Assembly (NCBI GenBank): GCA_001986395.2
Contig: MQVO02000002.1
Coordinates: 3,100,001 to 3,164,000, forward strand
DNA: 64,000 nucleotides
Direction: 5' to 3'
From: Irpex lacteus
Taxonomy: Eukaryota; Basidiomycota; Agaricomycetes; Polyporales; Irpicaceae
Shown here: piece by piece, positions 1 through 11,911 of the stretch
How positions within the stretch are numbered: position 1 is the first letter of the stretch
How the letters are laid out: each line of letters opens with the position of its first letter
Translations under genes and position numbers: made by a program
The notes under the pieces: model-generated
What the model was told of the DNA's origin: nothing
Seen by the model: only the letters and a program-made list of their open reading frames with translations
Database searches by the model: none

Positions 1-2104
1 ACCTGGGCGTGTGCTACAGAATGTTCAGGAAGCTCGTACAACCACCCTGACTCTGATTTGGTTGCTAGCAAGATCGGAACGTCGTAATAGCACATACCTC
101 AATCACAAATCATGGATTCGAAAAGCAGAAATCGGCTGTATAGGGAGGGAATACAATTTCGTACCGGACAAGCCGGAACGACTGACACCCACTTTTCTGT
201 TTTGTTGACGGAGTTACGGAAGAAGGAGGGTACATAGTGAGGAAGCGAACGTACATGGGCCGGTCACTATGCACGTGAGTAGGAGAGTTGACGTACAGTG
301 TTCAGGGTCTGCAACAACTTGAACATGTCAGTTGCAATCGTCTTCAATTATGGCCAGACCAGTAAGTCAGTCAATCAAGATGTGGGTGTAATGGACGTGG
401 CGGTTGTGGTGAACTCAATATTGAGACAAGCTGACATACTCATTCGGACCGAACTTTGAGTAGCACTTGTACTTGAGTAATGTGTGGTAGACAGCAGGAA
501 CACGTCGCACGTTACCCCACATCTTCCTGTCTTCTCAAGCTTGCGGGGTATCTGTATTACGCTTGACATTTGACTCTTTGACGCGAACCGGGTTCTCATG
601 AACACGCTCGGAAGCCTCGAGCGAGTCGACGAAGCGAACATCTGGCTGCCTCAAACGTACAAACTGAACAACAACGTGGCAGTTAGCGCGAGTCGAAGGT
701 CGTGAGATGTGATTGAGCTTGGTCAAGGCGTGAGAGCGATTAGCATTGCCATGGCCAATATTCGAGCCGACTATCCGACTGAAGCTCGTATTCAGGAATT
801 GCCCTTGACGTCGTTCATCGACATATGCATATGGAACGACCGAGTTGCCTTGGAAAGTTCGTGTGAATATTTTCCTCTGTTCCAGGTCGCTCCGGTTAGA
901 CTGATCGGTTTGGCATCTGCGACGGGAGAGTTTAGTACAATTTCAAGATTTCTCGTACCTAAGTAAGAGGAAGATCCGAGGGTGCGCTATCTCGCTCTTC
1001 CCTGATAATTGTTTCCTCGTTTTTGCTAGACCTCCGAAGTAACGAAAGAGCGTACTCGAGGAACGTAAAGGGACGACACGCATGTACAGATCAGCAGTCA
1101 ACAAGCCATGTGTTATGATGTTGATGCCGTACTTGTTCGTGTAACGTGTACGAGAGAGACCTGAGTACGACGGCTTGTGGCCACATTTTGGCGTTAAATC
1201 ATGATCATCTTGAAAAGACGCGCAATGATTGGATATTGTCAAGTGGCGTGCTGTAAAGTACCCCGTGGGGTAGCAGAACGCTATCGCATTGGCTGATATG
1301 GAGTACTAGTTTGCTGGTGAGTTTGCTGGAATGGTGGAACTTCCGATTATGTTTTCTATTTGCGTTTGTCGTGATCAGTGCAAACGACTTGTTGCTGCCC
1401 GTGGTTTTCCGGACTCGTTTCGCGCTTTCGGCCGGCTGATCAGGTATCACATGTTTTGATCTTTCTCGTCATTAGCTGGACGATTGACGGCCCTCTCACT
1501 GCTTTTTGTGGATGCCTGCCTTTCGCATTTACCGTCCGAGGACCAGTGCAAAAGACAAACGTGGCGGAATACCGCCGGTTCCGTCGATCGACGCGAGAAG
1601 ACAGACAGAATAATGGTCGTGTGCGTCACAGGGGTGTGTTGCATTGGTGTATCATATGTTATGATATGTTTTGAAGTCGGTGTCAATCCGATAGCAAATG
1701 AGATAACCTTTCGAGGGTGGTTATGTCATGCTATGCACTTGGTCGTTATACTCGCGGTATGTTTGCATATTTCGTAGATGTTCTCAAGTGTTCGCGAAAG
1801 ACATTGCATCAAGGATATTGGATAACACCTTCCGATATGTCCCGAGCGCAAATAATATCGCAGGTCTTACCCATGCGGTTGAAGGCCGTCGCTGGAAGCC
1901 GGGACCCGATGGTGAAGCAGACCTACAAGACCTATAATATGATTGGCTGACAGAGAGACGCCCGTACTAACTCGACTTCCCTTTCGGGATGACAGTGTGC
2001 TCCCCACGTGGCTTCCATCACCAGTTTTGCAGATTTGAGTTTTTCATTGGACATTGGCTCTCTCGTTCAAGGCAGCAGCCACAGCTGGTCGACTGGCAGG
2101 AACC
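1..2104. other. Region without a supportable gene
   Basis: No reading frame here looks like a known protein. The open frames are all under 110 codons, overlap one another on both strands and lack recognisable motifs. The last few hundred bases must hold the promoter and leader of the POL5-like gene. Degenerate transposon remnants cannot be excluded by eye. Confidence 0.5.
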
Positions 2105-5100
2105 ATGTCCACCACTCTCCCTCTCTTCTGGCATCTCTCATCTGCACGCAAACAGGAGCGTATCGAGGCCTCAGCCAAACTCATTGGAGCCTTGGAACAT
2201 TTCCAGGCTCAGTACGTACCGCAACCTACCGGAGCAGGCGACTCTGAGGCTACATCCGAAGACGAAAAGAATGAAGAATCAGACGAAGAGGGAAGCGGAA
2301 AGGGGGATAATTTAGATGCTTACAACGCACAAGACGTGTCCTACTCGATTCGCCGGCTTGTCCGAGGTCTCGCGAGTCCTCGAGAGAGCAGTAGGCTTGG
2401 CTTTGCAGTCGCATTAACAGAGGTACGCGCCCGTTTGCAATCATACCAACCCGTAGCCCTAAGACTATGCTACTTCGAACTTAGCTCCTTTCGCGGATCA
2501 CAACAGTGACATGCTCGCAAATAATCACTCTTATCCTCGAATCATCCAAGTCGCAAGGATCTATGACCGGCCAGGAAGAGCGAGATGTCTTGTTTGCTCG
2601 ACTCTTTGGTCTGACGGCTGTCATTCGCTCTGGTTTGCTCGTTCGAACAACACCCCTTTCTGCCTCTGCATCGAATGCACCTGCTGTGGCGACACTCGCG
2701 TCTTACCAAACTCTTCTAGAGAACTTGATAGCCCTTGGAGAGAAGAAGTCGTGGCTGAAGGAGAGCGCATGGTGGACGATCGGGCTCGCCGTAGACGCTT
2801 TGCAGGCTTCCGAGGTCGATTGGAAGGACAAAGCTTTCGAAGCTACGGTACAGACGATCTATGCAGGGGAGAATGCCAAGGCATGGTCACCGGAGAAAGT
2901 TGCCCTAACGCTCAAGTTACAGACAGCGTGGCCTGAGCACTCCTGGAAAGAGACTATTGCGCCAACGTTCAAACACGTACCCTTGCTGCATTCAGGCAAT
3001 TACGCCGCGCTAGCACGTATCATGAAGGTCAGCTTAGTTATCCGTGACCTGAAAATTTCTCCTCGCTCGCATTAAAGCCATCAGTGGTTCTGATACGGTA
3101 TGCATCGTGCATAGGACCTGAGTCTTGACTCCGACGATGAGGACCGCGAACGTACGGCGTCAAAGGGCAAGCAGCAACAAGGCTCGTGGAAGCCCCAGGT
3201 ACACTTTGTGTGGGATCTCCTTCTGAACGAAGTTCTTTCGCCGTCGGAAACTGCACACAAGTCGTTCCCGGAGTTTTTCCGTATTCTGGTCGATGGTATG
3301 TCCGTTCGTTTCTTGACCCATGCTTCCTCCCGTGCAAGTATCATCGGCACTTCCCATATCTCATGCTGCTTTTCCGTGCTTTCCTCCGCCGCTAGCGACT
3401 GGTTTCGTAAACCCGAGTGCTTACGATGCTTCTATTTGACCAGAGTCGCTGTTTTCAGCTGCATCTTCACCTGAACGCAAGTTCTGGGGATTCCAAATCT
3501 TCCAGAAGGCGCTGCCTCGTGTGGGTGAATCTGACGTGCCGATGCTGTTCACCAAGAACTTTATGCGATCATGGATCAACCACCTGTCAAATAGCGATAG
3601 GTACTTGCACAAAGCAGCCAAACAAGTTGTACGTGATTCGGTTCTCCTCGAGTATCATTACAATGTGCCTATTGACAATGCTCCGTTAATGTGCTGTTTC
3701 ATGCACCATATCATAGGCGAACGACATCCAAGTAGCAGTCAGGAAAAATCCAACACTCGGGTTCACGTTCATCTTGCAACTAACCGGTGTGCACGGTAGC
3801 CAGCAATTTGACAGGCTGACCAAGACCAAGACGGTCGAGACGATCCTGACATCAATGACCAAGGACGGAATCCAAAGCTATATCGAGTACCTGCTCAAAC
3901 AGGTCAACGACGAGCATTCGCCCACGTACGTCAGCCCGTGTTCATCAATTCATTTGCTTTCTTCCGTTCCTTGCCCACGTCTCTCCGTGATGTCGTACTT
4001 GACCCGATGTTTTGGCTTCTTAGGTTGAAGCCAATAGCCTCCGGAGCTCATGCATCCCCGGTTCTCTTAGATCTAGCCTTTCTGCGTGTTATCAGACTAT
4101 TTCATCTGCATGCTTCTGCTGATACAGCAGCAGTCATTCTAGCTGTTATCTGTACACGCTATGCTCGCATCTCCTCTCATTCCCCACTTTCTCCGCTTCC
4201 TGTTCTCGCGTCCAGATCATATCCGTTTCTGTTCACTGACGATCCGCGTTCGTGCCCAATTATAGATCAGATATTCAAGCGCTCAACACTCGTCGAGCGT
4301 GGATCGTCGACCAACTTGCTGCGCTCGTCAGAAACGGTGCAATTCCCAAAGATGATCAATGGGTCCAGACAATTCTCGATTGGTTTGTCGTTCATGGGTT
4401 GTTCGCCATCAAGAAAAAGAGTGACAAATCATCGTTCCTCGCTGTACGTCGCCATTCTCGTGTCTCCGTTATCTCCTTCCTTGTGTCTTTCTATTTTTCT
4501 GCCTACCCCTTGTGTTGTGTCATTCGACACAGCGAGCGGGATTACGATACGCAACGTGGTCTTGTCCTTTGGATCGGTTGCTTTATCTTATCTACGCCGT
4601 TACACAGAGAGTGAACCCGTTAAACTTTAAACTTTTCGGACGTAATGAACCTCACCTTTGGTTCCATTTTTGTACCTGCGACGGTGAACGCTTACCTCTT
4701 TTGTAGCTACGTGACGTACCCACACCGGTGTTTTCTGAGGAACTTCGGAAACTATGCAGAGAACGTCTACTCAGTTCGCTTGCAGAGCTCACTGCGCATG
4801 CCTCTCTTGTGAAGATCGGTGCGTTATTTACCCAACTTCGGCATTTCATCTCTGAATGTTTTACAAATTTTACGTGTACTAATTGTCATGACTCTTGTTT
4901 CTGCATGCAGATGATAAGACGTCCAAGGTCGCTGCTGTCGCGTCGGATGGCGAGTTCTGGGTATCGAAAGTGCTCGCGTTTATCGAAAAACTCGAGAAGG
5001 ACACGAAGCACGTTAGCCTCTTGTCTGAAGTTGACGAGGAAGACGAAGCAGCGCTTCTTGCGAGGGCCAGAGAGTTGATTGGCCGACTGAAGAAGGTAGG

Positions 5101-7195
5101 CGATCGCGCAGACATTCTTCCGAGTCCGTCGGCGGCTTCAGGGACGACGCTGATTATACTTCCCGCAGATAACGGACTCACGACGGGAGGCCGCTCGCGG
5201 CGCTGAGCTGTTGCTGGCTGCGACGCTTCTTCACCGATATTGCGCGGCAGATGAAGGCGAAGATGTCGATGATGACGCACTGGAGGTAGGCACCATCAAC
5301 GTGTTATATCTCTGCTCATTTACTGACTGCTTCTATCTATTCAAACCCTAACTGACAACCCAATAAACGATCTCCACCACGATAGAGCTGCATCGACGGC
5401 GCGTCACGAATGTTCCCAGAAGAAGACATTGCTGCGAGCAAAAAGAAGAAGGCCAAGAAGTCAGATAAACAGGCCGCTGCTTCTGGCTCTGGGCTCGACT
5501 CTGCTGGCGCGGAAAATGACGTGCCTGAGCCCGTCGACGTACTTGTCGATACCGTCATTGGTTTCCTGGAACAGGCGACTGCGTACATGCGTGCTGTGGC
5601 CAATCAGGTCTTCTCGCTTTTGTCCGACTCCGTACGTGAGAGCACCATCGACCTCATACTCGTGGTATGTCCTGTACGCTTAATAGGCCGTGGATTGCGC
5701 TGAGTAATTATCGTAGCAATTGGAAAGGCGGGCGCCGGACGAGCTGATGGAAGAAGGAGAAGATGATGAGGCAGAGGAAGAAAAAGACTCCGAGGAGGCA
5801 GAAGAGGCAGAAGAAAGTGAGGAGGAGGATGACGATGATGACGATGAGGTCGTTGAAGACGATGAAGATATCGACGAGGAGGAAGATCCGGAACTCCGAC
5901 GGAAGATCGAGGAGGCACTGCGTGTTAATGGGATTCAAGCAGCAACCGGAGAATCGGACGACGAGTCGGACGAAGAGCTCATGGACGACGACCAGATGAT
6001 GGCCATTGACGAACAGTTAGCGGCAGTCTTCAGGGCACAGGCGAACGAAAAGCGTCTGGGCAAAGGTCGGTGTTGAGCGTCATGATATCTTACCATTTGG
6101 CTGATATTATTTGATAATCAGGTGTCGATGCTCAGCGCGAGGCCACACATTACAAGAACAGAGTTCTAGATCTGCTCGATACCTTCATCAAGAAGCAGCC
6201 AACAAGCCCTCTGATACCGCGATTGATCTTACCGCTCGTCGACCTCATTGTCAACGCTGGATCGGACGAGAAGCAGCTCGCTGATAAGGCTACTGGAATC
6301 CTACGCTCCCGAATCGGGAAGTCGAAGGACACACCCTCTTCTACTGATAGCGAGCAGGTCGGTGGCATCTTACAGGAGCTTCACTCGCGCGCTCGCAAGG
6401 CGTCCACTGGCGATGTTCTCTCGACCTTGGCGCAGGGTAGCATCTATCTTTCAAGAGCCTTGCTGCACACACAAGCCCAGAAGCCAGTACTAGACGCTTA
6501 CCGGGAGTCCCTAGTCGACTTTGTAACCAGGAAGGCCTCTCGGCTTAACACCGCGTTCTTCCAGGAGTTCATTAAACGCCACGCCAACACTGCATGGGAG
6601 CTACGCGACACCCTCCTTGATTTGAGTGGGAAAGCCGTCAATGGCTACCGTCAGAACGAGGTGTTCCGGTTGATTCAGGTGCTACTCAGCCAGCCTTCTG
6701 CAACGGTGGGTATACACATACAGTTTATATGAACCGCTAATGTACTCATCTCATGTTAAATAGAACGATCACGCCGAGGAAGTTCTCCCTTTCATGTCCG
6801 CTCTCCGAGAAAGCGTGCAAAAGGCTATCCAGGACGCGTGCGATGCCGAGACTCTATCCGCGGGACACGTCAAGCAAGTCCTCAAACTGGCATTATCCGC
6901 GGCACGGCAGTCTAAGCGGTTCACGCAATCCCCGAAACAACTCCAGGATGCATGGCAACCTTCAAGCTGGGAGGCGTTGGGTGCTTCGCTGGCTGCCTCC
7001 GATAGGCTCAAGTCGTCCACCGGTCTTCCTGCGCTATGCAAGCAGATCGCACAGGTGGCGGGTCAGGACGCGGAGGGTTCGGCGAAAACGAAGACCAAAG
7101 GTGCGACGAAACGCAAGGTCGATGCCGTGGAGGGCGCAGAAGATGCGGATACCACTAAAAAGGCGAAGCGAAAAGTTAAGAAGGCCAAGGCTTGA
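2105..7195 (+). CDS. POL5/MYBBP1A-like nucleolar protein (DNA polymerase phi family)
   Basis: Thirteen exons: 2105-2422, 2485-3027, 3115-3295, 3444-3628, 3717-3925, 4266-4443, 4707-4818, 4911-5095, 5169-5285, 5386-5664, 5717-6065, 6122-6705 and 6764-7195. They sum to 3672 nt, or 1223 residues, with every phase consistent. Family hallmarks include the early segment FWHLSSARKQERIEA, a helical HEAT-like body with HFVWDLLLNEVL and FQKALPRVG, a long Glu/Asp tract (5750-5890), and a Lys-rich tail ending KRKVKKAKA. Yeast Pol5 and vertebrate MYBBP1A act in the nucleolus in rRNA transcription and ribosome assembly despite the polymerase-like name; a nucleolar role here is inferred from the family. The start is the second in-frame ATG; an earlier one at 2054 lies in less conserved sequence. 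Two introns (3926-4265 and 4444-4706) are unusually long for this window. Confidence 0.9.
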
Positions 7196-8932
7196 TTAGC
7201 TGGATAGATATGATCCTTGTTGTCTTATATCTAGCTAATGTTTATGTGCTATATCTACGTGTTTGAAAGCGAGAGTTTTCTTCCATGAGAGGAGCTCATA
7301 GGCGATTTGGCTTGCGCCTCGAAGATACTTATCGTCACAAGATCAAATGTACCAGGGCGGTTTGAACAATCGAATGGATGAGAATAAAGAGACAGAGTGG
7401 TTGATTGATCCAGAGGAAACTATTTACTACACAGCGTGCGTAAAGAAACAAGGAGAAACAAGAGTAAAGTCGAAGAATTGAACCGAAGTTAAGGGGGGAA
7501 AGGTTGGTAGGAAAAAGTCGTTATAAAAAGTGGGTAACAAAAAGGGTGGGCACCAAGGTGAGAGTGAAAAGGGGAACCTCAGTCCACCCTCACTCGAGGT
7601 TATAGAATAAAGGCCCCCTCGTCATGCTTAGAAGCGGACTGGACTTGCGCCAGCCAGTCCGCGCCTAAAGACAACGAGAGAACGAGGGGAAGAAAGAATA
7701 AAGTAAAAGTAAAAGAACGAGTGGGAAGGAGTGATGGAAGACAGAGAGAGATAGAAAGAGAGTAACTACGAGAAAGCGATAAAGCAAAGGAAAGAGTGAA
7801 CTATCTACAGGGGATGAAAGCAACGACAGATGAGAGTGATAAATAGCAATAAGATAGTGGAAAACAGGGGAGATGGATAGCGAGAGGAAGGAAGAGAGCA
7901 AGACCGGAGAGCGGGATTTGAGCGTGGGTGGTGCCATAACCAGTATCGGCGTGAGAGAGCTGCATCGAGATGAGCTAGCAGGGTGGAACTACTAGTCGAT
8001 GCGTGATGGGTTTGTCTGCTCAAGTATTGGTCAATGGCTGAAAGATGTGAAAATAGAGAAATAAAGACGTACCAAGTGAACAAGAGATCGTAGTGTTCGA
8101 GTAAAGACAGTGGTGTACCGAAGTACGCGAGGCGGAGGGAGCGGTGCTCAAAGCCTGCGAACCAAGGTCTGTTAGCGTCGAAAAAGAAGTATAAGTGAAA
8201 TATGACGTACCTGCAGAGCTGAGCAACCGCGTCCAAGAAAGAGAAAGAGGGAACAGGCGCAACTCGTCGTCGTCACGAGGAGTCACAGGGAGGGAATCCG
8301 AATAGTGATGTATGGCGTAGAATGTGGAATAGAGATGTTGAGATAGTCGTGTGAAGTCGAGAGGTTGGAGACAGATACAGGAGGCGAGGCGGATCCACAA
8401 GTCGAGAAGAGATAGAGTAGAGACGAAACCCGATGCCGATAGTAGTGATGTGTCGAAACCGAGATAGTGATGCTAGATTCGAGACAGTGGTGTGAAGCCG
8501 AGAGTAGTGGTGTGAAGTCGAGATAGTGATGTGTCGAAGCCGAAATAGTGGTGTAAAGTCGAGGAGTCCTAGAGGCTGGAGACAGATACAAGAGACGAGG
8601 CGAATCCACAAGTCGAGAAGATAAAGAGTAGAGACGAAACCCAAGAGAAGAGAAGCCCAGAGAGAGACCGAATTACGGGCGAGTCCGAGTCCGAGTCGAG
8701 GAACCAAGAGAGAGATAAAGATAAGAGGCGAAACACAAGTCCGAGTCCGTATTGCGATATTGATATTGAGTTGAATGAAACCGAGTCTTGCTGCAAATTG
8801 TTCGTACTAAGTTGTTCGTACTTGAGGGAGAGGACGCCCGGGGTTGAGGGGCGTCGAATTGGAAGTCGGTAATTGTTGAGTCCGTCGAGAGCCGGAGGTT
8901 GAGGTGTCGAGCGAGCGAAGTTAGATGAGCGA
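7196..8932. other. Purine/pyrimidine-skewed convergent intergenic tract
   Basis: This is the space between the 3' ends of two convergent genes. From about 7640 to 8760 the plus strand is strongly purine-rich (GA, GAGA, GAAAG runs) and the minus strand correspondingly pyrimidine-rich. The open frames on the minus strand are low-complexity Ser/Leu/Tyr/Arg translations of this skew and not credible proteins. Degenerate repeats occupy 8300-8760. Both neighbours' 3' UTRs must lie here. Confidence 0.6.
8360..8646. repeat. Direct duplication plus degenerate ~20-22 bp tandem repeats
   Basis: A block of about 75 bp at 8360-8432 (containing ggagacagatacagg and ccacaagtcgagaag) recurs with few changes at 8572-8646, offset about 212 bp. 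Between them lie at least six imperfect units of 19-22 bp built on the pattern (a)tagtg(a/g)tgt..gaa(a/g)(c/t)cgag. This looks like a decayed minisatellite inside a larger duplication. Confidence 0.7.
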
Positions 8933-10572
8933 TTACTCTCTGATTTCGCCCTCTTCAAGTTCGGATTCGTCCTCGTCCTCGTCCTCATCCTCGCCCTCGT
9001 AGTCCTCGAGCTCGTCGTCGCCTTCGCCTTCGAGTCCAGACACCAAGAACTGCCAGTCCTTGACGTCTTCCTCGACAGCCTCGATGAGCGCGTCGACTTT
9101 GTCTTCAATAGCCAGCCGTGAAGGAGCGGGGCCCTCGCCCTCCCCAGCTGGTACATCCGAGTAGTCATCGACGGGTTGCTCCGGCTTGGCGACGTGAGTG
9201 GCGACTGGTGCTTCGTCGTCGTCCTCGTAGTCTGAGAGCTCGTCGGCGTCCTGTGGGTTGAAAGGCGATGAGTTATGAGAGATGGGACAAGGAGAAGATG
9301 AAACGTACCTCAGAGCCATTGCTCGACGCGAACGTAAGGTCGCCTGGCGAAGTGAGAGTAACGCTGGCTTCCTGAATCTATGGTGCGAAGGTTAGTGGTC
9401 GACAAGGTTGCACAGCTGATAAATCACATACCTGAACTGATGCGACAGTTTCCACGAGAGGCGCAGCAGGCGCATTGTTGATGACCAGAGTCTCCATTGC
9501 TGGCACTGAAGGCTGAACTGGCGCAACCACTGGTACGGCAGACTGCAAGCCAGTTTCTCGCTTGACCTCTTGGAGCAATGCTTTCCAGACGTCGGGGCGC
9601 TTACTGACACGGACGCCTTCGTTGCATCGAGATATCACAGAGTACGGCCTGAACCTGTTGCTTGATCTGTCTTGGAAGATGCGTAGGCTGGTTCGATTGG
9701 CCTCGAGTCGCGTCGTTTGCCTGATAACTGGGGGAGCAGACTGAGCAGAGGCGTCAAGCATGTCGACATCGAAGACTGGTGGTGCCGGCGCAGAGACAGG
9801 CGGTGAGGGCACAAAGGCAGGCGGAGGAGCAGACCGAGCAGAGGCGTCAAACATGTCGACATCGAAGACTGGTGGTGACGGCGCGGAGACAGGCGGTGAC
9901 GGCACAAAGACAGGCGAAGCGATAGTGAGAGCAGGTAAGACATCGTCCAGAGGAGTAGGACACTGTGAAGAGCCAAGAACAGGGCTGCGGTCATTTATGT
10001 CGACGCCGTTGACAAACTGGCAGACACCTCGAGAGACAAGGCCAGGTGGCAGCAGAGAAACACTAGTATCGCGTGGCACCAGATTGGAGTTGTCATGCAG
10101 TGAGCCGAAGAGCTGGACTATGTTCATGTCGAGACTGAAGATGTCGTGTGTTAGGTTCTTGACTTCCGACACCAGTTCGTGGTCGCTGAGCTCCGGGTTC
10201 TTCATTCTGATATCGCCTTCGCGGTCTTGGAGGAGAACGTGGACTGGCGGGAGACGCGCCAAGCTGTTGCCACCGAGTGCGTGTGAGGCTTTCTTGACAT
10301 CATCGTCCTGGCCAACTGGTGAGCAGGTATACACCCCACGGCACAACAGAACGTACCTGCACTTGGTGCACTACGACGTCTACATCCATCTTATCCGTGA
10401 TCCTTCTTACATGCACGTTGACAGTGTCCTTCTTAACGTGCGATGATGGCGACGACTTCTTGAGCATCGCCTTGACCTGCGTCTTGACCTTGGTGGTGAG
10501 CTCCTTGGAAGACGAGCCGCTCTTCTTGACGGCCTTCGAGACCATGTTCTTGAAACCTGTAGTTCTAGGCAT
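8933..10572 (-). CDS. Uncharacterised protein with acidic C-terminus and Pro-rich repeats
   Basis: Four exons (10357-10572, 9432-10307, 9309-9377, 8933-9250) give 492 residues with consistent phases. The N-terminal ~70 residues are Lys/Ser-rich and basic. The middle contains two copies of a ~37-residue Pro-rich repeat (VPSPPVSAP, then PPVFDVDM(F/L)DASA(R/Q)SAP), encoded by a DNA direct repeat at about 9740-9910. The last ~100 residues are very acidic and end GEDEDEDEDE...EEGEIRE. I recognise no catalytic domain, signal peptide or membrane segment. The basic head and acidic tail would suit a nuclear or nucleic-acid-associated protein, but that is inference. It is transcribed divergently from the membrane-repeat gene at 11912. 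Confidence 0.75.
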
Positions 10573-11911
10573 TGTAGCGAGGGAGAGAAGAGGTTTCCGG
10601 TAGAGCGAGAGTGCGACGAGTAAAGAGCTGCCGGTGGGCGACTTGGGTCGGGGGACGAGAAAGATGGGGGAAGTCGAACCAAGGATGCAGCCCTATTTAT
10701 ACGCTCACGTCGATGCTTCTCTCGACGCGATCGAGTTTGTTTAACTCGTCACGTGCGGAAGGACCCGTTTCTGATTGGTTCGTTTCTTGGTTTCCTTTTC
10801 GGGAGACAGGCGCTCGTATATAAACCGCTGTCTTCAGCTCTTTTCCCCCGTTGACGGTTCAGCCAACATCCCCAGGTACATGGGATCGTTTCTTGGCAGG
10901 AATCCGTAGGCTTCAGTAGGTTGAGACTGTATAGCCATGTGTGCAAAATCTACCATGGCCCACTGGGGTCTGGAAGCTGAGCTTCAAGACTCAAGTCGTT
11001 GGCGAACCAGCTCAGGTTGAAGATGTTCCAGGCTGCTCTCGAAATATACCCAAGTCTAGTGCTAGGTATGAGGTGTCAGTTTACAGGCTCGGAATACACA
11101 AACATGCCATGCTTTACCTGCGGTGTCAAGCCAGCAAGATACTTTTCCGTGTCAAGAGTCTTGGAAGTTGAACTTAGATGACTGGGATGCATTCGCATAC
11201 ATTTGGCTTGATCAGAGAACCCGAGCGAAGAGAACATATACTTGTAATACGTGCGGTCCCATAGGAACCCTTTCTCTCTACCCAACGGACAAGTCGATGT
11301 ATGCATTCCGGAAAAACGAGACTCACCTTCTGTAGTAATGGTGACCAATTGAGGCTAGCAAACACCCTGTGCCAGTGTTGTATCTCGACCCTCTGCAGAA
11401 CGATCAGGTTATGCCTCAGGAAGACGGCATTTGAGGACCTGGTGCCAATCGAACATGACGGTTCTCGTCAACAAACATAATCAGCGCTGAATGTTCAAGT
11501 TCCCATGGTCTGCCGCGGTGATTGCGGCCGAAGTGCATGATTGCCTTGCCTCATCAGGCAGTCCAATCAATTGATCCGTACTCATTTTGGTCGCTTTCAT
11601 CGCGACACCCACTGGCATGACTCGATCCATGAGTTGCTCCGTCAGCCTACAGTTCAAGCTGACTGCCCAAGATGCACGTCATGGAAAGTGCAATACCTTC
11701 TACCCGACATAATCTAGGCCCAGACCCGTAGGCTGGCAAGCTGACAATGCCAGCCCATTGTCAGCCTGCCAGCTTCCAAGTGCTTATAGGTCGAGTCAAA
11801 GGGGTATGTTGCTCCTTGTCACCTACTTCCATCCGACACCCGCCCTCAAGCATTAATACCGTCGTCCACTTTGCTTTCGACGCTTTCCTCTCGCTTTCCT
11901 ATCGCTTTCCA
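10573..11911. other. Divergent intergenic region
   Basis: This 1.3 kb separates two divergently transcribed genes. Short open frames are present but none has homology I recognise. The last ~165 bp is open in frame with the downstream gene but is probably 5' UTR. Confidence 0.5.
10693..10701 (-). promoter_or_regulatory. TATA-like box of the acidic-tailed gene
   Basis: On the minus strand the sequence TATAAATAG lies about 120 bp upstream of the ATG at 10572, a reasonable core-promoter position. The plus strand of the same intergenic space has its own tatataaa at 10817-10824, of uncertain target. Confidence 0.5.

Noticed and set aside
375..726. Possible transposon or gene fragments on the minus strand near the left edge
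   Set aside because: Frames are short, overlapping and without recognisable reverse transcriptase, integrase or transposase motifs.
3926..4265. A possible extra exon inside the long POL5 intron
   Set aside because: Candidate AG/GT pairs exist (for example 4023 to 4068) but the joined model without them has intact phase and a sensible protein; evidence for insertion is lacking.
8569..9168. 199-codon minus-strand frame overlapping the acidic-tailed gene
   Set aside because: It is the alternative frame of an acidic GA-rich exon running into low-complexity repeats; the 8933-9250 frame joins properly to upstream exons and ends at a TAA.
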